Of a DNA stretch of 64,000 nt, positions 34,223 through 42,211 are shown piece after piece (the stretch's first letter is position 1; the number at the start of each line of letters is the position of its first letter). This stretch comes from Tsukamurella spumae. Its GTDB lineage: Bacteria > Actinomycetota > Actinomycetes > Mycobacteriales > Mycobacteriaceae. Both the position numbers and the translations under genes were made by a program. Under the pieces are notes generated by a model that was given only the letters and a program-made list of their open reading frames with translations, was not told the origin of the DNA and did no database searches. Location: NCBI RefSeq assembly GCF_012396015.1, contig NZ_JAAXOQ010000006.1, positions 115,254-179,253 of the forward strand. The letters run 5' to 3'.

Positions 34223-35467
34223 TCACGCCGGGCCGTCGGGGCCGAGCCAGCGCAGCACGTCCAGCGCCACGGCCACGCCCGTCGGGTTGTCCGCCAGCGG
34301 GCGGGGAAGCAGCTCGTCCGCCCTGGCCAGGCGCCGGATCACCGTGTTTCGGTGGGCGTAGAGCCGCTCCGCGGTGCGGGAGGTGTTGAACTGTTCCTCG
34401 ACGTACGCGGCCACGGTCTCGCGGGTCTCCTGGTCGGCGGTCAGGAGGTCGCCCAGGGTGTCCCGGACGAACTCGTCGGCCTTCCCGGTGTCGCTCGTGA
34501 CCAGCGAGATCAGCGCGATGTCGTCGTATCCGGCCACTCGGCGACGGGTCCGCAAGCGGGTCATCACGCGCTGCGCCGTTGCCGCGTCCAGGTGGCTGCG
34601 GCGGAATCCCTCGAGGTCGTCGCCCGGCCGACCGATCGCGACGCGGACCTCGGGGTGGTCGGATAGTTCGCGGGCCAGGTCCGCGGAGTTCGGGACGACG
34701 GTGCCCGGGAGCCAGAGCCACAGCGCCGACGCGCTCGCGACGACGGTGAGCGGCCGGGTCACGTCGGCGTGCCGAGCGAGGGCGTGGGCGGCGGCGTCGA
34801 GGTCGCCGACGGTGCCGGTGGTCCAGATGACCGCGGCGGTGTGCGGGCCGGTGAGCCGGTAGCCCAGCTGTTGCTCGGCGCGCGACCGGGTGATCGGCGC
34901 GCCCTCGAGGATCAGCGAGACCGCAGCCAGACGGTCCGCGTTGGTCCCGGTCGTGAGCTGCTCGCGTTCGCCGGCCATCCGGATCGTGATGGCGTCGATG
35001 GTGTCGTCGACATAGGCCGACATCGACGCCCAGGTGATGGCGAGCAGTTCCCGCAGTTCGGCGGGGTCGTCGGTGAGTTCGAAGCAGACCTGCATCCACA
35101 GCGTCCACGCCGTGTTGAGCCCCTTGCGGTAGGTGTCGATCCCGTGCAGGTCGAGGCCCCGTCGGACCAGGTCCCGAGCGACGGCGAGAGCGTCCGCGGA
35201 GTCGATGTTCGGCGGCACCCGGCGGCCCGGGTGGGCGAGGTTGTGTGCCGCCCAGTGCAGCATCACCGCGGTGTCGGAGTTCCGCACCAGCTCAGCGAGT
35301 GTCGGATCGGCGGCGATCGGCGCGAGGATGACGCCGGACAGCGTCGCATCCTGCAGCGCGGTCACCCATTCGTCGGGGGCGTTGCTCGCGAACTCCGCGG
35401 CGCGGCGGATCAGATCCTTCACCCGGTCCGAGGGCTCGGGCCAGTTCTGTTCCGTCGGCGCACCCAT
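34223..35467 (-). CDS. PucR-family transcriptional regulator
   Basis: A 414-residue regulator. The C-terminal PucR helix-turn-helix at about 355-400 has FNTSRTAERLYAHRNTVIRRL. The middle shows a GGDEF-like CdaR domain (GPHTAAVIWTTGTVGDLD), and the N-terminal part is an all-alpha sensor-like region. These proteins usually activate catabolic or permease genes in response to a metabolite. It lies between an EthA-like gene downstream and a divergent ACR3-like permease and may control either. The ATG at 35467 lies seven bases after TAGGGT. It has no ribosome-binding site. Confidence 0.82.
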   Translation of the reverse strand: MGAPTEQNWPEPSDRVKDLIRRAAEFASNAPDEWVTALQDATLSGVILAPIAADPTLAELVRNSDTAVMLHWAAHNLAHPGRRVPPNIDSADALAVARDLVRRGLDLHGIDTYRKGLNTAWTLWMQVCFELTDDPAELRELLAITWASMSAYVDDTIDAITIRMAGEREQLTTGTNADRLAAVSLILEGAPITRSRAEQQLGYRLTGPHTAAVIWTTGTVGDLDAAAHALARHADVTRPLTVVASASALWLWLPGTVVPNSADLARELSDHPEVRVAIGRPGDDLEGFRRSHLDAATAQRVMTRLRTRRRVAGYDDIALISLVTSDTGKADEFVRDTLGDLLTADQETRETVAAYVEEQFNTSRTAERLYAHRNTVIRRLARADELLPRPLADNPTGVAVALDVLRWLGPDGPA

Positions 35468-35474
35468 GGTGGGA

Positions 35475-35503
35475 ACCCTACTGACCGGCGGTTGAACTAG
35501 GGT
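35475..35503. promoter_or_regulatory. Back-to-back leaderless promoters of the PucR and permease genes
   Basis: TAGGGT at 35475-35480 on the minus strand lies seven bases from the pucR-family ATG. TAGGGT at 35498-35503 on the plus strand lies six bases from the permease GTG. Only 42 bases separate the two start codons, so the promoters overlap. Confidence 0.55.
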
Positions 35504-35509
35504 GTGCGC

Positions 35510-36475
35510 GTGACGGGAATTCGGACACTGGTCGATCGGATGGAACAGCACCAGGTCGCGTTGTACCTCGCCGGGCTGGTTCTCGGAGCCGTCCTCGGCC
35601 TCGTCGTCCCGACGGTGGCGGGCCCCGCCGAGGCCGTCATCAACCCGGTGCTCGCGCTCCTGCTGTACGCCACCTTCCTCGGCATCCCGTTCGCGCGGAT
35701 GGGGGAGGCGCTGCGGGACGTGCGCTTCCTCGGCACCGTGCTGGCGGTGAACTTCGTGGCGGCGCCGGTCGTGGCGCTGCTGCTGTCGCGGATCGTCGCG
35801 CACGACCGGGTGCTGCTCGTGGGCGTGCTGTTCGTGCTGCTCACGCCGTGCGTCGACTACGTGATCGTGTTCAGCGGCCTCGCGGGCGGTGCGAAGGACC
35901 GGCTGCTCGCGTCCGCGCCGCTGCTCATGCTGCTGCAGATGCTGCTGCTGCCGCTGTACCTGTGGCTGTTCGTCGGTGGGGATCTTGTGCGGACCGTCGA
36001 GTACGGGCCGTTCGCGGAGGCCTTCGTGTGGGTGATCGTGGTGCCGCTGCTGCTCGCGGGGGCGACGCAGTGGGCGGCGGACCGGACCCGATGGGGCGCG
36101 ACGGTGGCGTCGGTCGTGGCGGGGTCGATGGTGCCGGTCATGGTGCTGACGTTGGCCGTCGTGGTGGCCTCGCAGATCGCGGGCGTGCGTGATCAGCTGG
36201 CGTCGCTGCTGCTCACGATCCCGGTGTACGTGCTGTTCGCGGCGGTGATGACACCCGTGGGCGCGGCAGCGGGCCGGCTCGCCGGGCTCGATGTGCCGAG
36301 CCGCCGCAGCGTGGTCTTCAGTGGTGTCACGCGGAACTCGCTGGTGATCCTGCCGCTGGTCCTCGCGCTGCCCGCCGCGTACGCTCTGGCGCCGCTGGTG
36401 GTGGTGACGCAGACCCTCGTCGAGCTGGTGGTCATGGTGCTCTTCGTCCGCCTGATCCCGCGGCTGATCCGCTAG
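35510..36475 (+). CDS. Bile acid:sodium symporter/ACR3-like permease
   Basis: A 321-residue, ten-helix membrane protein of the BASS/ACR3 superfamily. The segment LTPCVDYVIVFSGLAGG contains the cysteine that is essential in arsenite permeases of the ACR3 type, and GVTRNSLVILPLVLALP is the second conserved crossing helix. Arsenite export is possible, but no arsR or arsC lies nearby; an organic anion could be the substrate instead. The GTG at 35510 is preferred over GTG at 35504 because of the correctly spaced -10 hexamer. Confidence 0.75.
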   Translation: MTGIRTLVDRMEQHQVALYLAGLVLGAVLGLVVPTVAGPAEAVINPVLALLLYATFLGIPFARMGEALRDVRFLGTVLAVNFVAAPVVALLLSRIVAHDRVLLVGVLFVLLTPCVDYVIVFSGLAGGAKDRLLASAPLLMLLQMLLLPLYLWLFVGGDLVRTVEYGPFAEAFVWVIVVPLLLAGATQWAADRTRWGATVASVVAGSMVPVMVLTLAVVVASQIAGVRDQLASLLLTIPVYVLFAAVMTPVGAAAGRLAGLDVPSRRSVVFSGVTRNSLVILPLVLALPAAYALAPLVVVTQTLVELVVMVLFVRLIPRLIR

Positions 36476-36492
36476 TCGAGGTCGGCGGGTCG

Positions 36493-37303
36493 CTATCGCG
36501 ACGTGATCGATGCGGCTCCCGGTCGCTTCACGTCCCGGTAGGTGCCGGGCGTGTGGCCGGTCACCCGCCTGAAGGCGGTGATGAACGCGCTGGTCTTGCG
36601 GTAGCCGACCGCGCGGGCGACAGTCCCGACCGGGGCGCCGCCGGCGAGCAGGCCGATGGCTGCATGGACGCGCGCATGGGTACGCCACTGACCGAAGGGC
36701 AAACCCGTCTCGGCGGCGAACAACCGGGACACGGTGCGCGGGCCGACGTGTACCTCGTCGGCCCATGCTTCGACGCCGCGGTCGTCGGCCGGGTCGGCGA
36801 CGAGGTGTTCGGCGATCGGCCGGATCCGCGGATCGGTGGGCATGACGAGTCGAAGGTCATGCGACGGTGCGGGCCGGAGCAGTGTGAGCAGCAGGCTCTC
36901 GGCGGCCGGTCGTGTCGGATCGTCGTGCTCGGCCTGCTGCAGATGACCGATGAGCTCACGCAGCAGCGGACCGACGATCACGCCGGTCGGCTCCTGCCAG
37001 TCGACCGGGGAGCGATCGGCTGCGAAGACGAGTACGAATCCCTCACCCCGCCGCAGTATCTCGCCCGAGTGCTCGATGTTGCCCGGGATCCACAGGCCGT
37101 ATCCCGGAGGCACCAGCCAATCGCGCCCGCCGGCCGTCACCATGGCCGTCGCCGTGGCCGTCCCCATGAGCAAATGCCTCGGGATGAGAGTGGGCGGCCG
37201 GTAGGTCCATCGCCGACGAGACCATCCCGTGCGCGATGCTCAGGATCGGCGAGGCGCCGCCGCCAATGGCCGTTTCGGGGTATTGATGGTCCACTATGCG
37301 CAT
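36493..37303 (-). pseudogene. AraC-family regulator broken by a one-base frameshift
   Basis: The gene reads MRIVDHQYPE from ATG 37303 to LPAAHSHPE, then the frame is lost. The continuing frame (HLLMGTATATAMVTAGG to the C-terminus at 36493) restores the cupin domain and the two AraC helix-turn-helix units (VGPRTVSRLFAAETG and GTVARAVGYRKTSAFITAFR). Removing one C from GCC at 37176-37178 of the plus strand joins the two parts exactly at the conserved HxHPE-HLL cupin motif. The neighbour is a divergent siderophore-interacting gene with a shared IdeR-type box, so it was probably an iron-responsive regulator. It may be a true mutation or a sequence error. Confidence 0.8.
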
Positions 37304-37310
37304 TCGGGAC

Positions 37311-37316
37311 ACCTTA
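37311..37316 (-). promoter_or_regulatory. -10 element of the AraC-type gene
   Basis: The minus strand reads TAAGGT, seven bases, then ATG 37303. The IdeR-type box lies directly upstream, so iron-loaded IdeR would block this promoter. Confidence 0.45.
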
Positions 37317-37319
37317 GCA

Positions 37320-37333
37320 TTAGGTAAACCTAA
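37320..37333. promoter_or_regulatory. IdeR/DtxR-type iron box
   Basis: TTAGGT-AA-ACCTAA is an interrupted palindrome matching the core of the IdeR/DtxR consensus (TTAGGTTAGNCTAACCTAA). It lies between the divergent AraC-type and siderophore-interacting genes, just upstream of the ribosome-binding site of the latter. Repression under high iron is inferred. Confidence 0.75.
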
Positions 37334-37351
37334 CTTCTAAGGGGATGATCA

Positions 37352-38077
37352 ATGACCACCGCCCATACCGGTTCGCGATTCGATCTCGGGCGAATGCTGC
37401 TCAGCGGCGGCCACGTCACCGAAATCGAGCGCCTCACTCCGACCTCCACGCGCGTTCGGATGGAGGGGCCGAAACTCGTCGGCTACGAATGGAACGTCGG
37501 GGCCCACATTCGTGTGCGGATGTCATCGATCGTGACACTGCGGTGCTACAGCATCTGGGACAGCGACCCGGTGCAGGGGTGGCTCGACGTCGTCGTCCAC
37601 GACCGGAAATCGCCCGACGGCCCGGGTCTCCAGTGGCTGAGAGCGGTGAAGGCGGGCGATTACGCGGTGTTCTTCCGCGATACGAGCGGACTGAAGATCC
37701 GGCCCGACGCCACCTGGCACCTGTTCGCTGGAGAGGAGACGGCGGCGCCCGGATTCGGCTCGCTGCTGCGCGCGATCGGCCCGAAGGTGCCGGTCGTCGG
37801 CGTCCACCAGGCGGACGCTGTCGGCGACCACATCGAACTACCGCGAGAACTGACGCGCGTCACGCGTGACGGTCGTTCCGCGGCCTCGAGCAACGACCTG
37901 GTCGATGCGGTCGCCGCCCTGGACCTACCTGACGCTGACGGTGGTGCTGCATACCTCGCGGGCGAGGCTCGAACGATCCAGATGGTGCGCACCTTCCTGG
38001 TGCGCGAGCGCGGCTGGAACCGGCGCAGCATCGTCACCAAACCGTTCTGGACACCGGGCAAGCGGGGGATGGACTGA
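37352..38077 (+). CDS. Siderophore-interacting protein (ViuB-like ferric-siderophore reductase)
   Basis: A 241-residue flavoprotein of the SIP family, which reduces ferric siderophores in the cytoplasm. The FAD-binding barrel contains RCYSIWDSDP (for the RxYT/S motif) and GPGLQWLRAVKAGDYAVFF. The C-terminal part has the NAD(P)H-domain pattern with LFAGEETAAPGF and AAYLAGEARTIQMVRTFL. The ATG at 37352 follows AAGGGGA. The IdeR-type box just upstream supports control by iron. Confidence 0.85.
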   Translation: MTTAHTGSRFDLGRMLLSGGHVTEIERLTPTSTRVRMEGPKLVGYEWNVGAHIRVRMSSIVTLRCYSIWDSDPVQGWLDVVVHDRKSPDGPGLQWLRAVKAGDYAVFFRDTSGLKIRPDATWHLFAGEETAAPGFGSLLRAIGPKVPVVGVHQADAVGDHIELPRELTRVTRDGRSAASSNDLVDAVAALDLPDADGGAAYLAGEARTIQMVRTFLVRERGWNRRSIVTKPFWTPGKRGMD

Positions 38078-38221
38078 CGTTTCCTACAGTCGAGCCTCAG
38101 CCCCGCCGGGCCCCTATCCCGCCGTCACTACGGCGATCGCGCCGTCGTGGTATCGGACTCAAGGTGCCCTCGATGAGTTTTCGACCCGTATTCGTTCCGT
38201 AGAGGGTGCGGATACGACAGG

Positions 38222-38252
38222 GGCCAGGTCAGAAAGTGTATCTGACCTGGCC
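38222..38252 (-). terminator. Intrinsic terminator of tRNA-Thr
   Basis: A perfect 12-bp stem (GGCCAGGTCAGA at 38222-38233 with its complement at 38241-38252) and a seven-base loop. It begins seven bases past the tRNA 3' end on the minus strand. The stretch from 38078 to 38221 shows nothing else I can support. Confidence 0.8.
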
Positions 38253-38258
38253 TGATTG

Positions 38259-38331
38259 AGCCGCCTGCGAGAATCGAACTCGCGACCTTTTCATTACGAG
38301 TGAAGCGCTCTACCGACTGAGCTAAGGCGGC
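38259..38331 (-). tRNA. tRNA-Thr (anticodon CGT)
   Basis: The minus strand folds as a full cloverleaf. The acceptor stem GCCGCCT pairs with AGGCGGC, the D arm contains AGCTCAGTCGGTAGAGC, the anticodon loop is CTCGTAA with anticodon CGT, and the T arm contains GTTCGATTC. No 3' CCA is encoded. It decodes ACG. Confidence 0.96.
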
Positions 38332-38477
38332 GTGGTCCTGCACGGATGCTGGACCGAGGACCAAGTGTACTGACCGCCCCGTCGACCACCAAATGCACCG
38401 CTCAGCTGGGCCGTCGTGCCAGCATCTGCTCCCGCAGGATGTCTACGGAAGGTCGTCGAAGATCCCGACCGACCGGG

Positions 38478-39470
38478 CTACTTCCCCGAGATCCACGCCG
38501 GAACCACGGGCCCCGGCACGTCGAAGGCCTTCGCGATGTCGGCGAGGATGCGGTACGCGCCCTGCACGCTCACTGCGCTCATCCACTCGGAATCCTTGAC
38601 CTCTGCGACCCGCGGTGCCAGCGGCGCCCACAGCGGGTTCTGGCGGAAGGTGTTCAGGGATTCGGATCCCTTGTTCCCGTTGGTGGTCACGAAGATCTTC
38701 GTGCCGTCCGCGGACGGAATCCGCTCGGCGCTGATCTCGGTCATGAAGTCGTCGATGTTCTGCGAGGCGGGTCGTGCGAGGCCCGCGTCCTGCAGCACGA
38801 TGCCGGAGAAGGACTTCTTCGCGTACAGGCGGGTCGGGCCGTCGATGAAGCGCACCACGGAGATGGTGGTGTCCGGACCGGCCTTCGCCTTCACGGCGGA
38901 GCCCACCGCCCGGGCCTGCGCCTCGTACTCGGCGAGGCGCTGCTCGGCGAGCGTCTCCTTGCCGAGGGCCTTCGCGAGCAGCCGGATGTTGTCCTTCCAC
39001 GTCGGGCCGGTGGTCTCGCTGAAGACCGTCGGCGCGATGCCGGAGAGCTGCGGATACTCCTTGCCGTGCCGCACCTTTGCGCTCACGATCAAGTCGGGCT
39101 TGGTGGCGATGACCTTCTCGAGCGACGGCGTCGCGAGCTTCCCGACGCTCACCGCCTCCGCGCCGTAATTCGTCGCGGACGCGCCGAGGTAGTCGGGCAG
39201 TGTGCTGCCGAGGGTGTTGTACTCCGTGAACGCGACGACCTTCGTGTCCAGCATCAGCGTCGCGTCGGTGAAGGAGGCGTCCAGGGCCGCCACGCGCTGG
39301 GGCTGGCTCGGGATGGTCGTCGTGCCCATCGCGTGTTCGACGGTCCGCGGGAATCCGCCGGCGGCCGCGCTGCTGCCGGCCGCCGTGTCCGACGGTGTGC
39401 CGCTGCCGCACGCGGTGAGCGCGCCGATCGTGAAGGCGGCGAGCGTCACGCGCGCCAGGGAGAGCTTCAT
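38478..39470 (-). CDS. Iron-siderophore ABC transporter substrate-binding lipoprotein
   Basis: A 330-residue periplasmic-binding protein (FecB/FepB class). The signal peptide ends in the lipobox LTAC near residue 21. The body shows QPQRVAALDASFTDATLML and SLEKVIATKPDLIVSA, both typical of the family. It should bind a ferric siderophore at the outer face of the membrane. No permease or ATPase gene is next to it. An IdeR-type box lies about 40 bases upstream. Confidence 0.88.
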   Translation of the reverse strand: MKLSLARVTLAAFTIGALTACGSGTPSDTAAGSSAAAGGFPRTVEHAMGTTTIPSQPQRVAALDASFTDATLMLDTKVVAFTEYNTLGSTLPDYLGASATNYGAEAVSVGKLATPSLEKVIATKPDLIVSAKVRHGKEYPQLSGIAPTVFSETTGPTWKDNIRLLAKALGKETLAEQRLAEYEAQARAVGSAVKAKAGPDTTISVVRFIDGPTRLYAKKSFSGIVLQDAGLARPASQNIDDFMTEISAERIPSADGTKIFVTTNGNKGSESLNTFRQNPLWAPLAPRVAEVKDSEWMSAVSVQGAYRILADIAKAFDVPGPVVPAWISGK

Positions 39471-39510
39471 GGGTCTTCGGTTCCTTCCGTCACGCGAGGA
39501 TCGCGAGAGA

Positions 39511-39529
39511 GAAGGTTACGCTATCCTTA
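39511..39529. promoter_or_regulatory. IdeR/DtxR-type iron box of the siderophore-binding protein
   Basis: Read on the minus strand, TAAGGATAGCGTAACCTTC matches 13 of 19 positions of the IdeR consensus, including the AGG...CCT half-sites. Its place 40-60 bases before the start codon suits repression by iron. Confidence 0.7.
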
Positions 39530-39544
39530 TCGGCGCGGCAAAGA

Positions 39545-39778
39545 CTATGAGCGCTGGTCAGGGTTTGCAGGCGGGCGTCCTGGACCGCGCATCGGTCGTG
39601 CCTTCGTGGGCATGCGTCCGGCATCGTCGAGCGCGCGACGCAGCAGGAACTCGATCTGCGCGTTGACGCTGCGCAGATCGTCCGCGGCCCATTTCGCCAG
39701 CGCCTGGTACACCGCGGGATCGATCCGGAGCGGGACCGCCTTGCGGCCCCGCTCCTTTCCCGCCTCCGGTGCGTCCAC
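39545..39778 (-). CDS. Ribbon-helix-helix DNA-binding protein
   Basis: A 77-residue protein. The ribbon strand [19 protein letters not shown] is followed by two helices with [18 protein letters not shown], the Arc/MetJ-like dimer fold. The tail is basic and proline-rich. The GTG start overlaps the stop of the SPFH gene (TAGTG), so it is translated with it. It probably binds the 26-bp palindrome upstream of the pair and controls its own operon; this is inferred. Proteins of this size are often antitoxins, but no toxin is present. Confidence 0.8.
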   Translation of the reverse strand: MDAPEAGKERGRKAVPLRIDPAVYQALAKWAADDLRSVNAQIEFLLRRALDDAGRMPTKARPMRGPGRPPANPDQRS

Positions 39779-40698
39779 TAGCTGTACAGGCTCCCCGTGT
39801 TCACCACCGGCGTGGTGCGACTGTCGGAGCACAACACCACCAGCAGGTTGGAGACCATCGCGGCCCGGCGCTCGTCGTCGAGTTCGACGGTGCCGTTCTC
39901 CTCGAGCCGGGTGAGCGCGTTCTCGACGATGCCGACGGCGCCCTCGACGATCTTCTCGCGCGCCGCGAGCAGGGCGGAGGCCTGCTGTCGCTGCAGCATG
40001 GCCTGCGCGATCTCCGGGGCGTAGGCGAGCGAGGAGATGCGCGTCTCGAGGATCTCGAGCCCGGCGAGTTCGACGCGCGCGGCGACCTGTTCGGCCAATT
40101 CGGCGGCCACCTGGTCGGTGGATCCGCGCAGCGATGTCGCGTCCACCACCGCCTCGTCGGCGTCGTAGGGATGGCTGGTGGTCACGTGCCGCAGCGCGGA
40201 CTCGGCCTGCGAGGCGATGAATTCCTCGTAGTCCTCCACGGCGAAGGTGGCCCGTGCCGTGTCCGCGACCTGCCAGACGATGATCGACGCGATGTTCACC
40301 GGGTTGCCGGTGGAGTCGTTCACCTTGAGCTCGGCGGTCTCGAAGTTGTGTACCCGCACCGAGACTCGCTGCCGTGTCGTCAGCGGTAGAACGAGGCCGA
40401 GGCCCTGGGTGCGCACGGTTCCCACGTACTTGCCGAACAGCTGCACCACCAGGGTGTGCCCGGGTGCGACGACCACGACCATGCTGGCCACCAGCAGTGC
40501 GGCGATCGCCAGCACGACCGCGCCGACGATCAGCGCCGGCGTCTTCGCCGAGATGGACAGGATCACCAGTCCGACGGCGCCTGCGACGAGCGCGAGAAAA
40601 CCGACGAACGCCGCCACCGCGGCGCCGGCGCCCGCATGCCACGCGGCGCGCTCCGTGACGGTCACCTGGGTGTCCTCGGGTTGAACGATGCCTGTCAT
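39778..40698 (-). CDS. SPFH/stomatin-like membrane protein
   Basis: A 306-residue prohibitin/stomatin-family protein. Two hydrophobic helices lie at about 26-48 and 53-77. The SPFH domain follows, with [22 protein letters not shown] at its start and [15 protein letters not shown] and [20 protein letters not shown] towards the end. It should form membrane microdomain scaffolds. The ATG at 40698 is placed well behind AAGGAGG; a GTG one codon earlier is too close to it. It is in an operon with the ribbon-helix-helix gene. Confidence 0.85.
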   Translation of the reverse strand: MTGIVQPEDTQVTVTERAAWHAGAGAAVAAFVGFLALVAGAVGLVILSISAKTPALIVGAVVLAIAALLVASMVVVVAPGHTLVVQLFGKYVGTVRTQGLGLVLPLTTRQRVSVRVHNFETAELKVNDSTGNPVNIASIIVWQVADTARATFAVEDYEEFIASQAESALRHVTTSHPYDADEAVVDATSLRGSTDQVAAELAEQVAARVELAGLEILETRISSLAYAPEIAQAMLQRQQASALLAAREKIVEGAVGIVENALTRLEENGTVELDDERRAAMVSNLLVVLCSDSRTTPVVNTGSLYS

Positions 40699-40713
40699 CA
40701 CCCCTCCTTATTC

Positions 40714-40739
40714 TGATATCACTTAATTAAGTGATATCA
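40714..40739. promoter_or_regulatory. Perfect 26-bp palindromic operator
   Basis: Positions 40714-40739 are a perfect palindrome with AATT at the centre. It is also a tandem repeat: TGATATCACTT occurs at 40714 and again at 40732, an 18-base period. It lies 16 bases upstream of the SPFH start codon, next to the ribosome-binding site. It is AT-rich against a very GC-rich background. It is the likely target of the ribbon-helix-helix protein of the same operon. Confidence 0.75.
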
Positions 40740-40862
40740 CTTTGACGTCGCCGCCGTCAAGGTCCCGTCCGACCGCATCGCCGGCGCGTGAATGCGCATC
40801 CCCTCGAATCGCGCTGAATCGAAGCTTGACCTGAACCGGGGTTGATAAGCGAGCCTGGAGGC

Positions 40863-41324
40863 ATGGCTGACGACCGCTTCCGCGACCTCCCCGACATCCT
40901 CGGCGACGGCACTCCCGCCGACGCCACCGCGATCGTGGAGTTCGTCTCCGAGGTGCTCGAATCGCAACGCGAGGGCAGCGTGCCTCGAGTGCGTTCCCTC
41001 TTCCGCGACGACGCGGTCTGGACCACCGCGCACGGCCGCCGCCTGCACGGCAGGGCCGCGATCGACGGCTTCCTCGCCCGGACCGTCCGTGGTTCCGGCG
41101 GGCAGGGAGGGGCGCACTACCGGGTCGAGCGCATCCTGTTCATCCGCCCGGACGTGGCCGCGGTGAGCGTCCGGGTGCGGCCCCTCGGGTCCGACGGTGC
41201 GCCGCAGCTCGAGTCCGCGCCGCTCTACGTGCTGTCCAAGGAGGGCGGGGTCTGGCGGATCGCCGCAGCGCAGTCGACGGCGGTGTTCGACGATCCGGCC
41301 GCGCGTCAGTCCCGTGCCGGGTAG
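40863..41324 (+). CDS. NTF2/SgcJ-like domain protein
   Basis: A 153-residue NTF2-fold protein of the DUF4440/SgcJ group. The helix and pocket segment IVEFVSEVLESQREG, then LFRDDAVWTTAHGRRLHGR and a C-terminal strand VWRIAAAQSTAVFDD follow the family pattern. The substrate is unknown. ATG 40863 is chosen because GGAGG lies just before it, though spacing is tight; a TTG at 40842 is in frame. Confidence 0.65.
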   Translation: MADDRFRDLPDILGDGTPADATAIVEFVSEVLESQREGSVPRVRSLFRDDAVWTTAHGRRLHGRAAIDGFLARTVRGSGGQGGAHYRVERILFIRPDVAAVSVRVRPLGSDGAPQLESAPLYVLSKEGGVWRIAAAQSTAVFDDPAARQSRAG

Positions 41325-41392
41325 CGTGCGGGCCGTTGCGCCGGCGTGACGTCAGGCTCCGGGAATCGTCTGCGAATCGCTCCGAGTAAAAC

Positions 41393-41406
41393 TGGAACGT
41401 GTTACA
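41393..41406. promoter_or_regulatory. KstR-type box
   Basis: TGGAACGTGTTACA matches the KstR motif TNNAACNNGTTNNA exactly. It lies 79 bases before the Mce-associated gene. KstR is the TetR-type repressor of cholesterol genes in mycobacteria and rhodococci and is released by steroid CoA thioesters. Confidence 0.7.
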
Positions 41407-41484
41407 GTTCTGCCCACGATACCGTGAGCGCCGAGCTGTCCTGCCTGGGCATTCGAGGACGGCGCCGCGGAGAGGGGTAGCACC

Positions 41485-42171
41485 ATGGCGGCAACGAAAC
41501 CGGATTCGGACGGGACTATCGACGACGCGGCGGACGAGGCCGATGCGCCGACCGCGCCGGTGACGCCGAAGGTCACCAAGAGGGCTGCGGAGGACGAGCC
41601 GTCCGCGGAGCCGGAGAAGAAGTCCCGGGGCATCGTGGTCACGCCGCTCATGCTCGGCCTGGCGGCGATCGTCGTCGTCCTCGCCGTCGCCGCGACCGCC
41701 TTCGGATTCCTGTGGCTCTCGGCGTCGTCCGCCCGCGACGACGCGCGTGGGCAGCTCGCGTCGATCACCCGTACCGACGACCGGAACGCGCACGCCAAGG
41801 ACGTGGCGGTCAAGTACGCGATCGGCGCTGCCACGGTCGACTACCAGAACCTCGATCCCTGGCGCACCGCGCTGGTGGCGAACACGACGCCGGAGCTGGC
41901 GAACACCCTCAAGACCGCTTCCACGGACTTGGAGCAGGTGTACGTACCGCTGCAGTGGCAGTCCACCGCCACTCCGCTCGGCGCCATCGTCGTCTCCGAC
42001 AAGGACGAGATCATGGTGGTCAATGTCTTCGTCAATGTCGTCACCAAGAGCACCCAGCGGCCTCAGGGGATCCCGTCCGTCACCACCTACGCGCTGACGA
42101 TCGACACCAAGCAGAACTGGGTCATCAGCGACGTGAGCAGCATCGACGGGGCGCTGGGCGGCAAGAAGTAG
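41485..42171 (+). CDS. Mce-associated membrane protein
   Basis: A 228-residue protein with an acidic, disordered N-terminus (1-50), one membrane helix (GLAAIVVVLAVAATAFGFLWL) and an external domain of about 140 residues. The domain has VKYAIGAATVDYQNLDP and a final WVISDVSSI strand, the pattern of Mce-associated (Mas) proteins. These support Mce lipid importers; here a link to steroid uptake is suggested by the KstR-type box upstream. No mce genes are in the window. Confidence 0.78.
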   Translation: MAATKPDSDGTIDDAADEADAPTAPVTPKVTKRAAEDEPSAEPEKKSRGIVVTPLMLGLAAIVVVLAVAATAFGFLWLSASSARDDARGQLASITRTDDRNAHAKDVAVKYAIGAATVDYQNLDPWRTALVANTTPELANTLKTASTDLEQVYVPLQWQSTATPLGAIVVSDKDEIMVVNVFVNVVTKSTQRPQGIPSVTTYALTIDTKQNWVISDVSSIDGALGGKK

Positions 42172-42211
42172 GGCGCGCGGCCCGGGCGCGCGATCCGCTC
42201 CCCGGCGGGCC

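Noticed and set aside
39545..39778. Ribbon-helix-helix gene as antitoxin of a toxin-antitoxin pair
   Set aside because: Its operon partner is a 306-residue SPFH membrane protein, not a toxin, and no RelE-, PIN- or HicA-like gene is adjacent.
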